A stretch of 64,000 bases of DNA from JAGQPD01 sp020426865 (lineage in GTDB: Bacteria; Planctomycetota; Planctomycetia; Pirellulales; Pirellulaceae). The stretch lies in contig JAWKTN010000006.1 in assembly GCA_041399065.1 (NCBI GenBank), forward strand, positions 735,808-799,807, in the 5' to 3' direction. The notes below the pieces were generated by a model. That model was not told where the DNA came from. It searched no databases and saw only the letters and a program-made list of their open reading frames with translations. Shown piece after piece: positions 45,722 through 55,045 of this stretch (within the stretch, counting starts at the first letter, position 1; each line of letters opens with the position of its first letter). The translations under genes were made by a program, and so were the position numbers.

Positions 45722-48700
45722 CTATGGCAGCCGATTCCCCCGTTTACTGACAAGCTTCTCAATCTCTTGACGATCGGACTCCAGCAGGCACGCAACTCGA
45801 TCCCGATTGACCTTCGCTACAATCACCTGATCCTGGTCAACCGTTACACGCTCAAACAACCCCATTTCCATCATCCGCAACGCTTGCCGTTCGTTGTTTT
45901 CGTTGGGCGTTACGTAATGTACCGCCTGACAACCGTAGCGGTGGATCAGGTACAGATGCATGAGCGTCATCAGCCGCTTGCGGCGTAACGATGGGTCGCA
46001 AATCTCCTCAAATCGCAACAACAAGATCCGTTTGCCGTTTCGGTCCTCAATCGGTTCAAAGATGATCCTGGCAATTCGCGTGTCCCGTAAGCGATAAAGT
46101 GTCAGCGCCAGCAACTCCGACCCGGCCGTGTTGGGACGCAACTCGACCCGAAATGGACCTTCAACCCCACATTCCGTGCCCCACAATCCAATCCAATTCT
46201 CCAACAGGCTCACAGGTACTTCGGTCTGCATCATGTGTTGCACCTGCGTCGACCCCTTCCCCATCGCCTTGGTCGTTGCGGTGCGGCCGGAACTGGCCAT
46301 CAACGCGCCGTCCAGTCGGGGCCCCCCGACCAACGTTTGCGGCGTTCGATAGGGAGAATCGATTAGCCGTAGCTTTCGTTGTAATCGAGCCAACGCGAGC
46401 ATCCCATCCTGCCGCAACGCCGTCGCAAACTCATCCGATGCCAACCCATCCACCTGATGCCCCCCATAGGTGATAAAGTTGAACACGAATCCAAGTTTGC
46501 CCAGCTCCGATGGAAAATCTCGCATCTGTTGCTCCGTCATGCCCGTCGTGTCCCAGTTAAACGATGGCGATAGATTGTACGCCAGCATTTGATCGGGATA
46601 CACCTGGTGAATTGCCTCGGCATAGTGTCGTGCCTCAACGAGACTCGCCGTGGCTGTTTCCATCCACAGGGTATCGGCATAAGGAACAACCGCCAATGAT
46701 CTGGCAATCGCGTACTCAAGCCCCCCTTGTACCGGATAGTATCCTTCCGGCGTCACAGCCAACTCGCAGTCCCATGTCACATCCAGGCCGAGACTTCGGG
46801 CCTTATCCAAGGCCTGCTCGTAGCCCACCTGCTTGGACCAGTCCAACCATTCATCTGTGGTCAGGTCGCATTTGCCTCCCTGTTCGGACACCGCTTGAAT
46901 CTTCGCCGCGACGGCCGCACCGAATGTCATCAATCCGGCCTCGGCCTCCCAACATCTGACAAATTGGTCAGCAACTTCGTCCAACATCTTGTCGGGCGAC
47001 GTTCCAGCCTGGGCCCGCCACTGGCCGGCGGCCGCTTCGATCTCCGCCAAGAGCCCCATATCGTTGAGCCAGCTCTTTGCCTGATCCAGCGATGCATCCG
47101 CAAGCCGATACAGCAAGTGGCCGTTCAACTCCTTGATTCCCTGCGAGTAAAAATGCTCTAAGATCGCCAGATAGGCATTTCGCCAGCTGGGCACGTGCAG
47201 GTGGGTCGCACCTAATACGAACGGTTGGTCACGTTCGTCGGCCCGTCCATCCAACAACGTCGCCGCCTCGGCATCGGTCCGAGCAACGATAATTCCGGGC
47301 ACTCGCATCACGTCCAATTGGAACCGCGCGGCGTTAAGACGCTTGATCTGTTCGAACACGGGAACAAGCACCTTCCCCCCCTGGTGACCGCATTTCTTAC
47401 ATCCCGGCTTCTGATCCTCGATGTGATATCCCGGCACCCCGATCTCCACGAACCGCCGAATCAGGTTGCGCACATGTGCGTCACCACCATGTCCTGTGTC
47501 GGCGTCGGCAATGATAAACGGTCGATAATCGACGACCGGAACCGTGGCCCGTTGGGCATCCGACATTCGGGCACGAGCGAACGCCTGATTCTTGTCCGCC
47601 GTCAACAACGCTCGGACAATCGTCGCCGCCTCGTCCGGGACCTGACTGAGCGGATAGCTTGCCAGATCGGCACCGGGATCCTCCGTCGTCGATCCCTTCG
47701 CCGAAGTTGCCCAACCACCCAAGTATATCCCTTCGATGCCCACGCGTTTCATCACCACCGCCTGACCAGGTGAATACGGCCCAAACGTCACGATGGCGGA
47801 CCTGGCGTCGAACAATTCCCGCAAACGCGCATGCATTCCGCAGGCAGCGTCCGCGGCCACCGTGTAGTCCTGGGCGATGGTCCCTCGCTGTTCAACCACC
47901 TGCCTCGCGCTGTAAAGCCGAACGAGACCGTCAAAGCGAGAATCGTCGAACCATTGTTGCGTTTCACGTACTTCCTGCTGAAAGCGATCCGCTTCGGATT
48001 CATCACGAGTCGGCACGGTATCTAAGTTTTCAGTGATGCGAATACCGCTCTCCGCAAATAACGCCAAGTACTTTTCCACGCGATCACGCGCTCGTTGGAG
48101 ATCGGAGTTGTTCAGATTCACATTCAACAAATCAATGTACCAAGGTGGCTTGATGTCACTCGTCACGTACCGGAACACAATCTCCTTGGCGATCGGCAGG
48201 GTGGTCTTCTTGGAATTGGCGTGCACATCGCGGTCACTGGCGCCTTGCAGCTTTTCGTACTCTTCGTCAAGCAGCCGCTGGAACAGTGTCGGCGAAAACA
48301 CGTCGCCCTTACGGACGCCACCTTGCGGATCATCCTCCGTGATGCGGGCCTGCTTGTGAACCCATTCCCAGAGTATGCTGAGACGGATCTCTCCGGTCGC
48401 GGCATCTTCCATGAGATAGAGCACATCATCGTTGCCAAAGTAATCAGCCGGCTTCAAAGCTGCCGCCTGAAATCCCTGGCCGAACGCATTGCCATATTGC
48501 AACCCGACACTCAATAAATCGCGCGCACCGCGGATCGTTCGCGGAGCGTCCTCCAGTAACAACAACGCGTCTGCGTCCGCTGGCGTATACGTGAGTGGTG
48601 GAAACTCGCGGCCCAGCTGATTGTCCTCGCCAACCTGCTCCCAAATCGGACGCACGATGTGTACCATTTTCCAATGGGCGACCCACTTTCCACTCGCGCC

Positions 48701-49939
48701 CGCCTGCTGCTCGCGCTGTCCACCCGCGACAGCCTTCCGCATGCTATTGGCAACCCCGTCGGCAGAACCGACCGGAATGTTCGGTTCCATCCCCCCTTGC
48801 CATAATGCGTAGCGACCCGCCATGTCCGACGTGTTGACAGCTCGCCGAACCCGGTCTTCGTACGTGCGCATGTAACCATAGGTCATGGTGATCGCGTCAA
48901 TGTTGGGATTGATGAACTCCGGATCCCACGCCATGGCATCGGCCACACTATTAATATAGTCCCAGCGTCCGGTATTGAATCCGACAAAATGCAATCCAAG
49001 TGCCGCCCGGATCTCCATCAACTGGAACGTGGCCTCCAGTTGCTCAATCAATACATAGACCTTGATCGCCCCACGACCAATTTGTAGATGATCTTCCAAT
49101 TCACTTATCATCTCGTTCCACAAGGCCGCTTCCTCGGCCGTCTGGATCTTTGGCAAATAGAGCACGATCGACGCGTTCTCCTGCTGCAGACGCCGATGGT
49201 TCAACACGACGTACATGACGAGATCCGCGATCGACGCCGAAAACGGCTGGCCGTCCCCCTGGCGAATGTGGCGATCGTCCAGATGAAGTCCGCGAGCTCG
49301 AAAGATCTTTGTCGTCTTTCCCAATTGTTGTTGCCAATCGTCGATGATCGGCTTGCCAAAGAATCCTTGTGCCCACGCATTCATTTCTGCGGCAACCTTT
49401 GCGGCAACGTCCACAAATACTCGGTCCCTGGCAATCGCCAACTTCAAATTCCGTTGATTGTCCAGCGACATCGCCTGGATCTGTCCAAGCGCGTCCTCGC
49501 CATCAAACATCCAGCCGTCCGCACCAGACAGCAATGCATAAGCGACATTCCGAATACTCGACTCCAACGGTGCATTCGGTTTGGCGGCCGGCCCCGTCCC
49601 TTGAATCCACTGCCGCTGCAGGTCGCGTGGAATCTCTGGTCCCAGGAACCGACCCTCACGGGCGTCCCGAACTTGAATCGTCGTTCGCGGAATCACCGCC
49701 TCGGCATCGAGAAACGTGATCCGTTCGCGATCACGAAACCGTCTTGCACGGCGAGCAATGCGCGCCGCCATTAACTGCTTCTGGTCATGGTTGAAATGCC
49801 GCAACACGTTCAGCGCCGCGAGCACTTCGGGTGTGTACACGTCAGTGTAGCTCGACAACACGTTGTCTCGAACCAAAAGGGGACGTGTACCAAAGCTGAG
49901 ACGATGACGTCGGGCGGACTGCGTGGCAACCGGAGCCAT
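45722..49939 (-). CDS. bifunctional malate synthase A - isocitrate lyase (ICL2-type) fusion
   Basis: 1405 residues from ATG 49939, set by AGGAG 8 nt upstream inside the end of aceK. Residues about 15-540 are a malate synthase A: IPRTTIQVRDAREG (84-96), GADGWMFDGEDAL (139-151), IEQLEATFQLMEI, and signature GFNTGRWDY (320-328; GLNxGxWDY in the family). After a linker region (about 545-650) a complete long-type isocitrate lyase runs to the end: TFGPYSPGQAVVMKR (718-732), GGWATSAKGS, DADTGHGGD, catalytic loop KKCGH (848-852; C850), IIVARTDAEA, NLSPSFNW (1122-1129). The 1240-1405 extension corresponds to the C-terminal domain of mycobacterial ICL2 (about 766 residues), which responds to acyl-CoA there. 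Glyoxylate from the lyase is the substrate of the synthase, so fusion could channel it (inference). aceK precedes by 4 bp. Confidence 0.95.
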   Translation of the reverse strand: MAPVATQSARRHRLSFGTRPLLVRDNVLSSYTDVYTPEVLAALNVLRHFNHDQKQLMAARIARRARRFRDRERITFLDAEAVIPRTTIQVRDAREGRFLGPEIPRDLQRQWIQGTGPAAKPNAPLESSIRNVAYALLSGADGWMFDGEDALGQIQAMSLDNQRNLKLAIARDRVFVDVAAKVAAEMNAWAQGFFGKPIIDDWQQQLGKTTKIFRARGLHLDDRHIRQGDGQPFSASIADLVMYVVLNHRRLQQENASIVLYLPKIQTAEEAALWNEMISELEDHLQIGRGAIKVYVLIEQLEATFQLMEIRAALGLHFVGFNTGRWDYINSVADAMAWDPEFINPNIDAITMTYGYMRTYEDRVRRAVNTSDMAGRYALWQGGMEPNIPVGSADGVANSMRKAVAGGQREQQAGASGKWVAHWKMVHIVRPIWEQVGEDNQLGREFPPLTYTPADADALLLLEDAPRTIRGARDLLSVGLQYGNAFGQGFQAAALKPADYFGNDDVLYLMEDAATGEIRLSILWEWVHKQARITEDDPQGGVRKGDVFSPTLFQRLLDEEYEKLQGASDRDVHANSKKTTLPIAKEIVFRYVTSDIKPPWYIDLLNVNLNNSDLQRARDRVEKYLALFAESGIRITENLDTVPTRDESEADRFQQEVRETQQWFDDSRFDGLVRLYSARQVVEQRGTIAQDYTVAADAACGMHARLRELFDARSAIVTFGPYSPGQAVVMKRVGIEGIYLGGWATSAKGSTTEDPGADLASYPLSQVPDEAATIVRALLTADKNQAFARARMSDAQRATVPVVDYRPFIIADADTGHGGDAHVRNLIRRFVEIGVPGYHIEDQKPGCKKCGHQGGKVLVPVFEQIKRLNAARFQLDVMRVPGIIVARTDAEAATLLDGRADERDQPFVLGATHLHVPSWRNAYLAILEHFYSQGIKELNGHLLYRLADASLDQAKSWLNDMGLLAEIEAAAGQWRAQAGTSPDKMLDEVADQFVRCWEAEAGLMTFGAAVAAKIQAVSEQGGKCDLTTDEWLDWSKQVGYEQALDKARSLGLDVTWDCELAVTPEGYYPVQGGLEYAIARSLAVVPYADTLWMETATASLVEARHYAEAIHQVYPDQMLAYNLSPSFNWDTTGMTEQQMRDFPSELGKLGFVFNFITYGGHQVDGLASDEFATALRQDGMLALARLQRKLRLIDSPYRTPQTLVGGPRLDGALMASSGRTATTKAMGKGSTQVQHMMQTEVPVSLLENWIGLWGTECGVEGPFRVELRPNTAGSELLALTLYRLRDTRIARIIFEPIEDRNGKRILLLRFEEICDPSLRRKRLMTLMHLYLIHRYGCQAVHYVTPNENNERQALRMMEMGLFERVTVDQDQVIVAKVNRDRVACLLESDRQEIEKLVSKRGNRLP

Positions 49940-49943
49940 GGGA

Positions 49944-51788
49944 TCAACTCCTATTCGAATTGGTAGTCGTGACAGAGCCAGTGGTAGAGAAATCGGCAGT
50001 ATTGACAACGCGCCTCGTTACCGACGCGGGAAGATCGGAGACACTTTCCCGATTCAGTCGCTTCTGCTCGCCATAAGGGGCGAAATGAAACATCTCACCG
50101 TCGCGCAGACGCTGCTGAATGTTGCACCAATAATCCACCGTCAACAGATCCGCATGGTGCTCCATGAAGACCTCTTTCAACGGCGGCGGAAAACCCAGAA
50201 AGTACTGAAACTCTTCCGGAAATACATCGTACTTGTCGACGGCGAACCAGGGTTCGGCGGCAATCTGTTCATCGTAATCGTCCGTCACAGGAAGCATGCG
50301 AAACCGGCAATCTGTCAGCAGGCATACCTCATCGTAGTCGTAATACACCAACCGTCCTTGTCGCGTCACACCAAAGTTCTTCAGCAATAAGTCGCCGGGA
50401 AAAATGTTGGTCAGCGCCATCTCCTTGATCGCCTGGCCGTAGTCTTCGACAATCGCCCGCGCCGCTTGCTCGTCCGCCTCCTGCAAATACACATTCAACG
50501 GCGTGACTCGACGCTCCGCATAACAATGCTTGATCACAACCCGATCATTCTCCACACTTACCGTTTGCGATGCCGTCTCCAATAACTCGCTGATCAAATC
50601 GTCGTCAAACCGACGCCGATCGAGCGTTAGATATCGATACTGCTGGGCGTCTATCAGTCGGCCCGCCCGGTCGTGCTTGAATACCAACCGGTAGCTGTCC
50701 ATCACCGCCTGCCGTGTCGTCGTCTTCGGATAGTCGAACTCGTCCTTGATGATCTTGAACACGACCGGATAGGACGGCATCGTGAAGACGATCATCACCA
50801 TCCCGCGCTGCCCCGGAGCAAGCTGGTACTGATCCGTGGCCTGCGCCAAATGCCGGAGCGCGTGCCGATACATCTCCGTCTTGCCATGCTTGTGGTATCC
50901 CAGCGAAATGTAGATCTCAGCAGTCGGCTTACGCGGGAGTATCGACTTGACGAACCGCACGATTCCGTACGGTCGCCCCGTATCGACATGAAACGATGAA
51001 CGAGCATAACTGAACAACGCGCTGACATCGTCCTCGTCCGTCAACACGGCATCGATAGACACACCGTGGTCATCGTGCTGGATGCAAAACACCAGCGGCA
51101 GGGCGTCACGATCCTGCGGAATTCGTCCGATGAGAAATGCCATGTCTCCGCGATAGAATACCCGCGAGATCATCTCGATCGACGTGACCGTGATAGCATT
51201 CGACGCCACCGCGAATTGACGCTCGACCACGCTGGCAGTGGCCCGCGATGGGTCGTCAATCGCCGCATCATCGGGAAATAGTCGACTGTCCCGAAGAATC
51301 GCCGCGATCGTCGCTACGAGCCCCGCCGACAAGTCGTAAGATCGGTATGCTGGGCGCTCGGGCACCGTCGGCGGATGCTCAAAATCCGTATGAACAAACT
51401 CAATCTCCTCGTCAACGCCCACCGTGTCAAAGATGCAACGAGTGACTGAGTTGAAAAACGTCTCCGCGATTTCCCAATCGTCACGCTCCTCAATCAGTCC
51501 CGAATAGACCGCCTTCGTGCTCACCCACGCCAAGTGCGAACCAATGCGAGACCCAAGGACCTGCTTCGCCCAGGTCACCAACTCCTTGACGGTCGTTTCA
51601 TAGATGTCGATTCGCTCGGTGGCATCATTGGCCATACCATGCCAGTCCCGCTGTCGAAATCGCACCTCGGCCCGCCGCGTAATCTCGCGATAACGCTGCT
51701 GAAAAAGGTCGAAGGACTCAAGAATCGACCCCGCCAATTTCTTCGCACGCTGGCTGGTGGTGACATTCTCAATCATAAGCGACGACAC
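49944..51788 (-). CDS. aceK: isocitrate dehydrogenase kinase/phosphatase
   Basis: 614 residues from GTG 51788; ATG 51776 is an alternative and neither has a clear Shine-Dalgarno. A regulatory N-terminal half precedes a kinase-like domain: LAPGQRGMVMIVFTMPSYPV, FKIIKDEF with ATP-binding K346, HCYAERRVTPLNVYLQ, NIFPGDLLLKNFGVTR (D466, N471) and YYDYDEVCLL (D484, E487), followed by EPWFAVDKYDVFPEEFQYFL. All active-site motifs of E. coli AceK are present. The enzyme phosphorylates and dephosphorylates isocitrate dehydrogenase, setting the TCA/glyoxylate branch. The stop codon overlaps the ribosome site of the fused aceB-aceA gene, so the two are translationally coupled. A Thr/Ser-rich tail extends beyond the usual end. 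Confidence 0.96.
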   Translation of the reverse strand: MSSLMIENVTTSQRAKKLAGSILESFDLFQQRYREITRRAEVRFRQRDWHGMANDATERIDIYETTVKELVTWAKQVLGSRIGSHLAWVSTKAVYSGLIEERDDWEIAETFFNSVTRCIFDTVGVDEEIEFVHTDFEHPPTVPERPAYRSYDLSAGLVATIAAILRDSRLFPDDAAIDDPSRATASVVERQFAVASNAITVTSIEMISRVFYRGDMAFLIGRIPQDRDALPLVFCIQHDDHGVSIDAVLTDEDDVSALFSYARSSFHVDTGRPYGIVRFVKSILPRKPTAEIYISLGYHKHGKTEMYRHALRHLAQATDQYQLAPGQRGMVMIVFTMPSYPVVFKIIKDEFDYPKTTTRQAVMDSYRLVFKHDRAGRLIDAQQYRYLTLDRRRFDDDLISELLETASQTVSVENDRVVIKHCYAERRVTPLNVYLQEADEQAARAIVEDYGQAIKEMALTNIFPGDLLLKNFGVTRQGRLVYYDYDEVCLLTDCRFRMLPVTDDYDEQIAAEPWFAVDKYDVFPEEFQYFLGFPPPLKEVFMEHHADLLTVDYWCNIQQRLRDGEMFHFAPYGEQKRLNRESVSDLPASVTRRVVNTADFSTTGSVTTTNSNRS

Positions 51789-52095
51789 CGGTCAAGCTGC
51801 CACGTTACGACGCGACGCGTGTTACCATCATGGCTGGAAACAGAATGGCTCCATCGAGAGCTTTCGACGTGGACCTAATGCGAGTGCAAATGTCGCGCCG
51901 GAATCCGAGCCAATGCACGAGAAAACCACTGCACGTTAAGCCAGCTGCGGAAGCCGCAGAATCAACGTCATAACTGCGCTAATCACGCGTCGTCCTTTCG
52001 TGATCGCCGTGCGGTGGGCGCGACAACCACGCACGGAAACAGCCAAGTCCGCACGGTTTGCGAGCGACATCGCCCGGTCGCAATGCCGCGATCAC
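51789..52095. other. upstream region of aceK, no gene
   Basis: About 300 bp between the aceK start and the first 111-bp repeat unit, holding the presumed promoter of the aceK operon (minus strand). A small GC dyad (gctgcggaagccgcag) lies near 51943. No supported coding frame. Confidence 0.5.
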
Positions 52096-53036
52096 CGTCC
52101 CGCCCCCGTGCCGGCTTGCCCGGCCGGAGCGAAAGTTTGGTGGCTAGACAGGCCGCTCTAGCTGACAAACTTTCCGGCCAACGGGACAAGCCCGTTGGGG
52201 CGGACGCAACCCGCCCCCGTGCCGGCTTGCACCGCCGGAGCGACAGTTTGGTGGCTAGGCAGGCCGCTCTAGCTGACAAACCTTCCGCCCAACGGGACAA
52301 GCCCGTTGGGGCGGACGCACCCCGCCCCCGTGCCGGCTTGCCCGGCCGGAGCGAAAGTCTGGTGGCTAGACAGGCCGCTTAGCTGACAAACGTTCCGTCC
52401 AACGGGACAAGCCCGTTGGGTCGGACGCAACTCGCCCCCGTGCCGGCTTGCCCGGCCGGAGCGACAGTTTGGTGGCTAGACAGGCCGGGCTAGCTGACAA
52501 ACGTTCCGTCCAACGGGACGAGCCCGCTGGGGCGGACGCTACTCGCCCCCGTGCCGGCTTGCCCGGCCGGAGCGAAAGTTTGGTGGCTAGACAGGCCGGG
52601 CTAGCTGACAAACTCTCCGGCCAACGGGACAAGCCCGTTGGGGCGGACGCAACCCGCCCCCGTGCCGGCTTGCCCGACCGGAGCGACAGTTTGGTGGCTA
52701 GTCAGGCCGCTCTAGCTGACAAACTTTCCGTCCAACGGGACAAGCCCGTTGGGGCGGACGCTACTCGCCCCCGTGCCGGCTTGCCCGGCCGGAGCGAAAG
52801 TCTGGTGGCTAAACAGGCCGCTCTAGCTGACAAACTCTCCGGCCAACGGGACGAGCCCATTGGGGCGGACGCTACTCGCCCCGTGCCGGCTTGCCCCGCC
52901 GGAGCGACAGTTTGGTGGCTAGTCAAGCCGCTCTAGCTGACAAACCTTCCGTCCAACCGGACAAGCCCGCTGGGGCGGACGCAACCCGCCCCCGTGCCGG
53001 CTTGCCCCGCCGGAGCGACAGTTTGGTGGCTAGCCC
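52096..53036. repeat. nine tandem copies of a structured 111-bp repeat
   Basis: The marker gtgccggcttgc starts at 52109, 52219, 52330, 52440, 52551, 52662, 52773, 52883 and 52994, so the period is 110-111 bp. Each unit can form three dyads: ccggctt…ccgg; gtttg-gtg-gctag … ctagc-tga-caaac; and caacggg-acaag-cccgttg. Frames are open on both strands only because 111 is a multiple of three. The final unit ends at ggtggctag, whose CTA supplies the TAG stop of the minus-strand glycosidase gene. A partial copy lies at 60166-60211 in reverse orientation. I see no spacers, so this is not CRISPR. Confidence 0.92.
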
Positions 53037-54964
53037 TTCCTCACCATTACCAGCCAATCCTCGCCCTGGTCGCTCGGAGGAGTCCCCAATGCGACCCACT
53101 GTCCCGCCTCGACCTTCGTAATCGTCGACTCAACGAGCGACCCGCCTGATCGCGGATTGAACCATTGCACCTGAAACGTGCCGCTTGCACCGCTCAAGTC
53201 CAATTCGGCCGATCCGCCATCCGACAAGTAGACCAGGTACACCTCGCCGCGCTTCGCCAGACAATATGTGCCATTTTCATGCCGTGCGTTTCCCACCAGA
53301 TCGTCGCGACATGACATTTCGGTCAACGGTATTCTCTGTTGGCGGAAGAACTCCAGCGCGATTCGACAATAGTCCCACGATTGGTCGCGGCTGCGAAAGT
53401 CTTCACACACCAAATCGTTTTGTGGCAGTTGGTAACCAAAGTAGTACTCCACGCCGGCGCCGCCCGCCATCAGTGTCCCCCACAAGGTTCGCTTGCGGAC
53501 GTCGTGCATCGTGTAGCTCGTATTGCCCTCTTTCGCGACTCCGTCGTGTCCATTGTATCCGATGTCCGGCGGCACACCGTGACTTGCCGGATTCTGTTCG
53601 TCGTTGCACACCACCCACGACTGCCCCGCCTCCTCCGATGCCCGCACCCACTTCACCGTGCGCGTGTGTGCGGCCTGCCACGAGTTTTGCAGCGACGCGC
53701 CGGTCAGGCCACTGGCTGCCCCCAACAATGGCGTATACACACTGTCCTGCTGATCCGGAAACGTATGCACGACTACATGATGGTCGTAAGGATCCATCTG
53801 CCGAATGAAACGAATCATCTCCAGCTGTTCGGCCGTCGACTGCGTGTTCTCTTCACCCAGATTCCAGTTCAACGCCAATGCGTGTCCGAATCGTGCGACA
53901 AGTTCGCGGATGTACAATCGTCGTTCGGGACCGAGCTTGCCGCCATCTAGTGATTCAGGAACCGGCCTTTCATTCCGCTGGTGGCCCACACGATTGTCAT
54001 CGCTTTCATTCTCCTGCAACTTGAAATGCAAGAAGATCCCATTCGCTGTCGCATGGTCAAAGATGATCCCCCATTGGTCGAGCTTGCTGCAATCGTAGTG
54101 CAGTTTGTCGTTGCGCGACACGAATGGCCAAACGTTATCACCGTCGCCACCCGCGTTATACGGTAGAAACGACAGCGAGTTGCAGCCCTTACCGGCAAGG
54201 TAATTCACTGCTCCGATGAGCCCTTTCCCTTTGTCACCTTTCCACACGGGATCTCCCATTCGCCAGTCTCTCTCGTGCGGCTGCCACGTCTTCAGCGGCA
54301 CGTTCCGCTTGGACGCAACGGTATCATCAAAATCGACGTACGCCAGCAACGTCTCAGGCGCGTCAGGGCCAGCCTTGAGAAAGTATTCGCCGTGACCCGC
54401 GAACTGCAGATAACGCTCGCCAACGTAGCACAAGCGCCCGCGAGCGCGAAAGTCACGCCCGGATTTGTCCGTCGGACCGACTGAAAAACTTCCCTGCTTG
54501 CCATGGACAAGCGGCACGGGCGTCGCTTGCGTAGCGTCACCTTCCACGATGCACTTGCCCGTGACGAACGACACCCGGTAGTTCCAAACGCCGACCTTGT
54601 CGGGAGATAGATGAGCGCGCCAGACTGTTCCGCTATTGGCCGATGTTTCCGCCGCATCTCCGTCGGCAGCAAAATATCCCGGCACAACGTAGGACGGTGT
54701 TCCCGATTCGTGCGTGAACGTGACGTCCATTTGGTAATTGGCAAACGGGTTGGGCAAGTCGGCTGTTTCCGATGCATGCGGACCGTGGACGTCCAGCGTG
54801 ATTTTATGCCATTGCTTCAGTTCGCCAGACACCTCGATCAAGCCGTCACCGTCCGGCGCACGCGATCGGCTCGAAGCTTCCTGACCCAACACCGCTTGCA
54901 TCACGGACGCCATCACGCAAATGAAACAACACAGGGAGTCCACTCGATATCGCCGCATGTTCAT
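53030..54964 (-). CDS. exported DUF5060 glycosidase-like protein with collagen-binding-like C-terminus
   Basis: 644 residues from ATG 54964 (AGGAAAG about 6 nt upstream). A signal peptide (SLCCFICVMASVMQAVLG) precedes a DUF5060 beta-sandwich (about 45-150; ELKQWHKITLDVHGP, NPFANYQMDVTF, VWRAHLSPDKVGVWNYRVSF). A TIM-barrel region follows (about 165-560): YLQFAGHGEYFLKAGPDAPE, NWNLGEENTQ with a candidate acid E, HTFPDQQDSVY, VCNDEQNP with a candidate second acid E, and WGTLMAGGAGVEYYFGY. A C-terminal putative collagen-binding-type domain ends it (YCLAKRGEVYLVYLSDGG, FQVQWFNPRSGG). Probably a secreted polysaccharide hydrolase; family number uncertain. The stop codon is formed by the last 111-bp repeat unit, so the C-terminal residues after VRKG may have been altered by repeat insertion. 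Confidence 0.82.
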   Translation of the reverse strand: MNMRRYRVDSLCCFICVMASVMQAVLGQEASSRSRAPDGDGLIEVSGELKQWHKITLDVHGPHASETADLPNPFANYQMDVTFTHESGTPSYVVPGYFAADGDAAETSANSGTVWRAHLSPDKVGVWNYRVSFVTGKCIVEGDATQATPVPLVHGKQGSFSVGPTDKSGRDFRARGRLCYVGERYLQFAGHGEYFLKAGPDAPETLLAYVDFDDTVASKRNVPLKTWQPHERDWRMGDPVWKGDKGKGLIGAVNYLAGKGCNSLSFLPYNAGGDGDNVWPFVSRNDKLHYDCSKLDQWGIIFDHATANGIFLHFKLQENESDDNRVGHQRNERPVPESLDGGKLGPERRLYIRELVARFGHALALNWNLGEENTQSTAEQLEMIRFIRQMDPYDHHVVVHTFPDQQDSVYTPLLGAASGLTGASLQNSWQAAHTRTVKWVRASEEAGQSWVVCNDEQNPASHGVPPDIGYNGHDGVAKEGNTSYTMHDVRKRTLWGTLMAGGAGVEYYFGYQLPQNDLVCEDFRSRDQSWDYCRIALEFFRQQRIPLTEMSCRDDLVGNARHENGTYCLAKRGEVYLVYLSDGGSAELDLSGASGTFQVQWFNPRSGGSLVESTITKVEAGQWVALGTPPSDQGEDWLVMVRKG

Positions 54965-55045
54965 CGCACTTTCCTGAGAGTCTGGACGTGCCAGGGAGGA
55001 TCATCAACGGGAAAGCGGCGATTATAGCAAAACCGATCCGAGATT

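Noticed and set aside
52014..52936. Long open frames on both strands through the 111-bp array (e.g. 52014-52382, 52448-52936 plus; 51983-52300, 52366-52632 minus)
   Set aside because: They exist because the repeat is a multiple of three without stops in those frames; both strands are open at once, and no start has a ribosome site.
52096..53036. CRISPR array
   Set aside because: Units are contiguous with no unique spacers and no cas genes are present.
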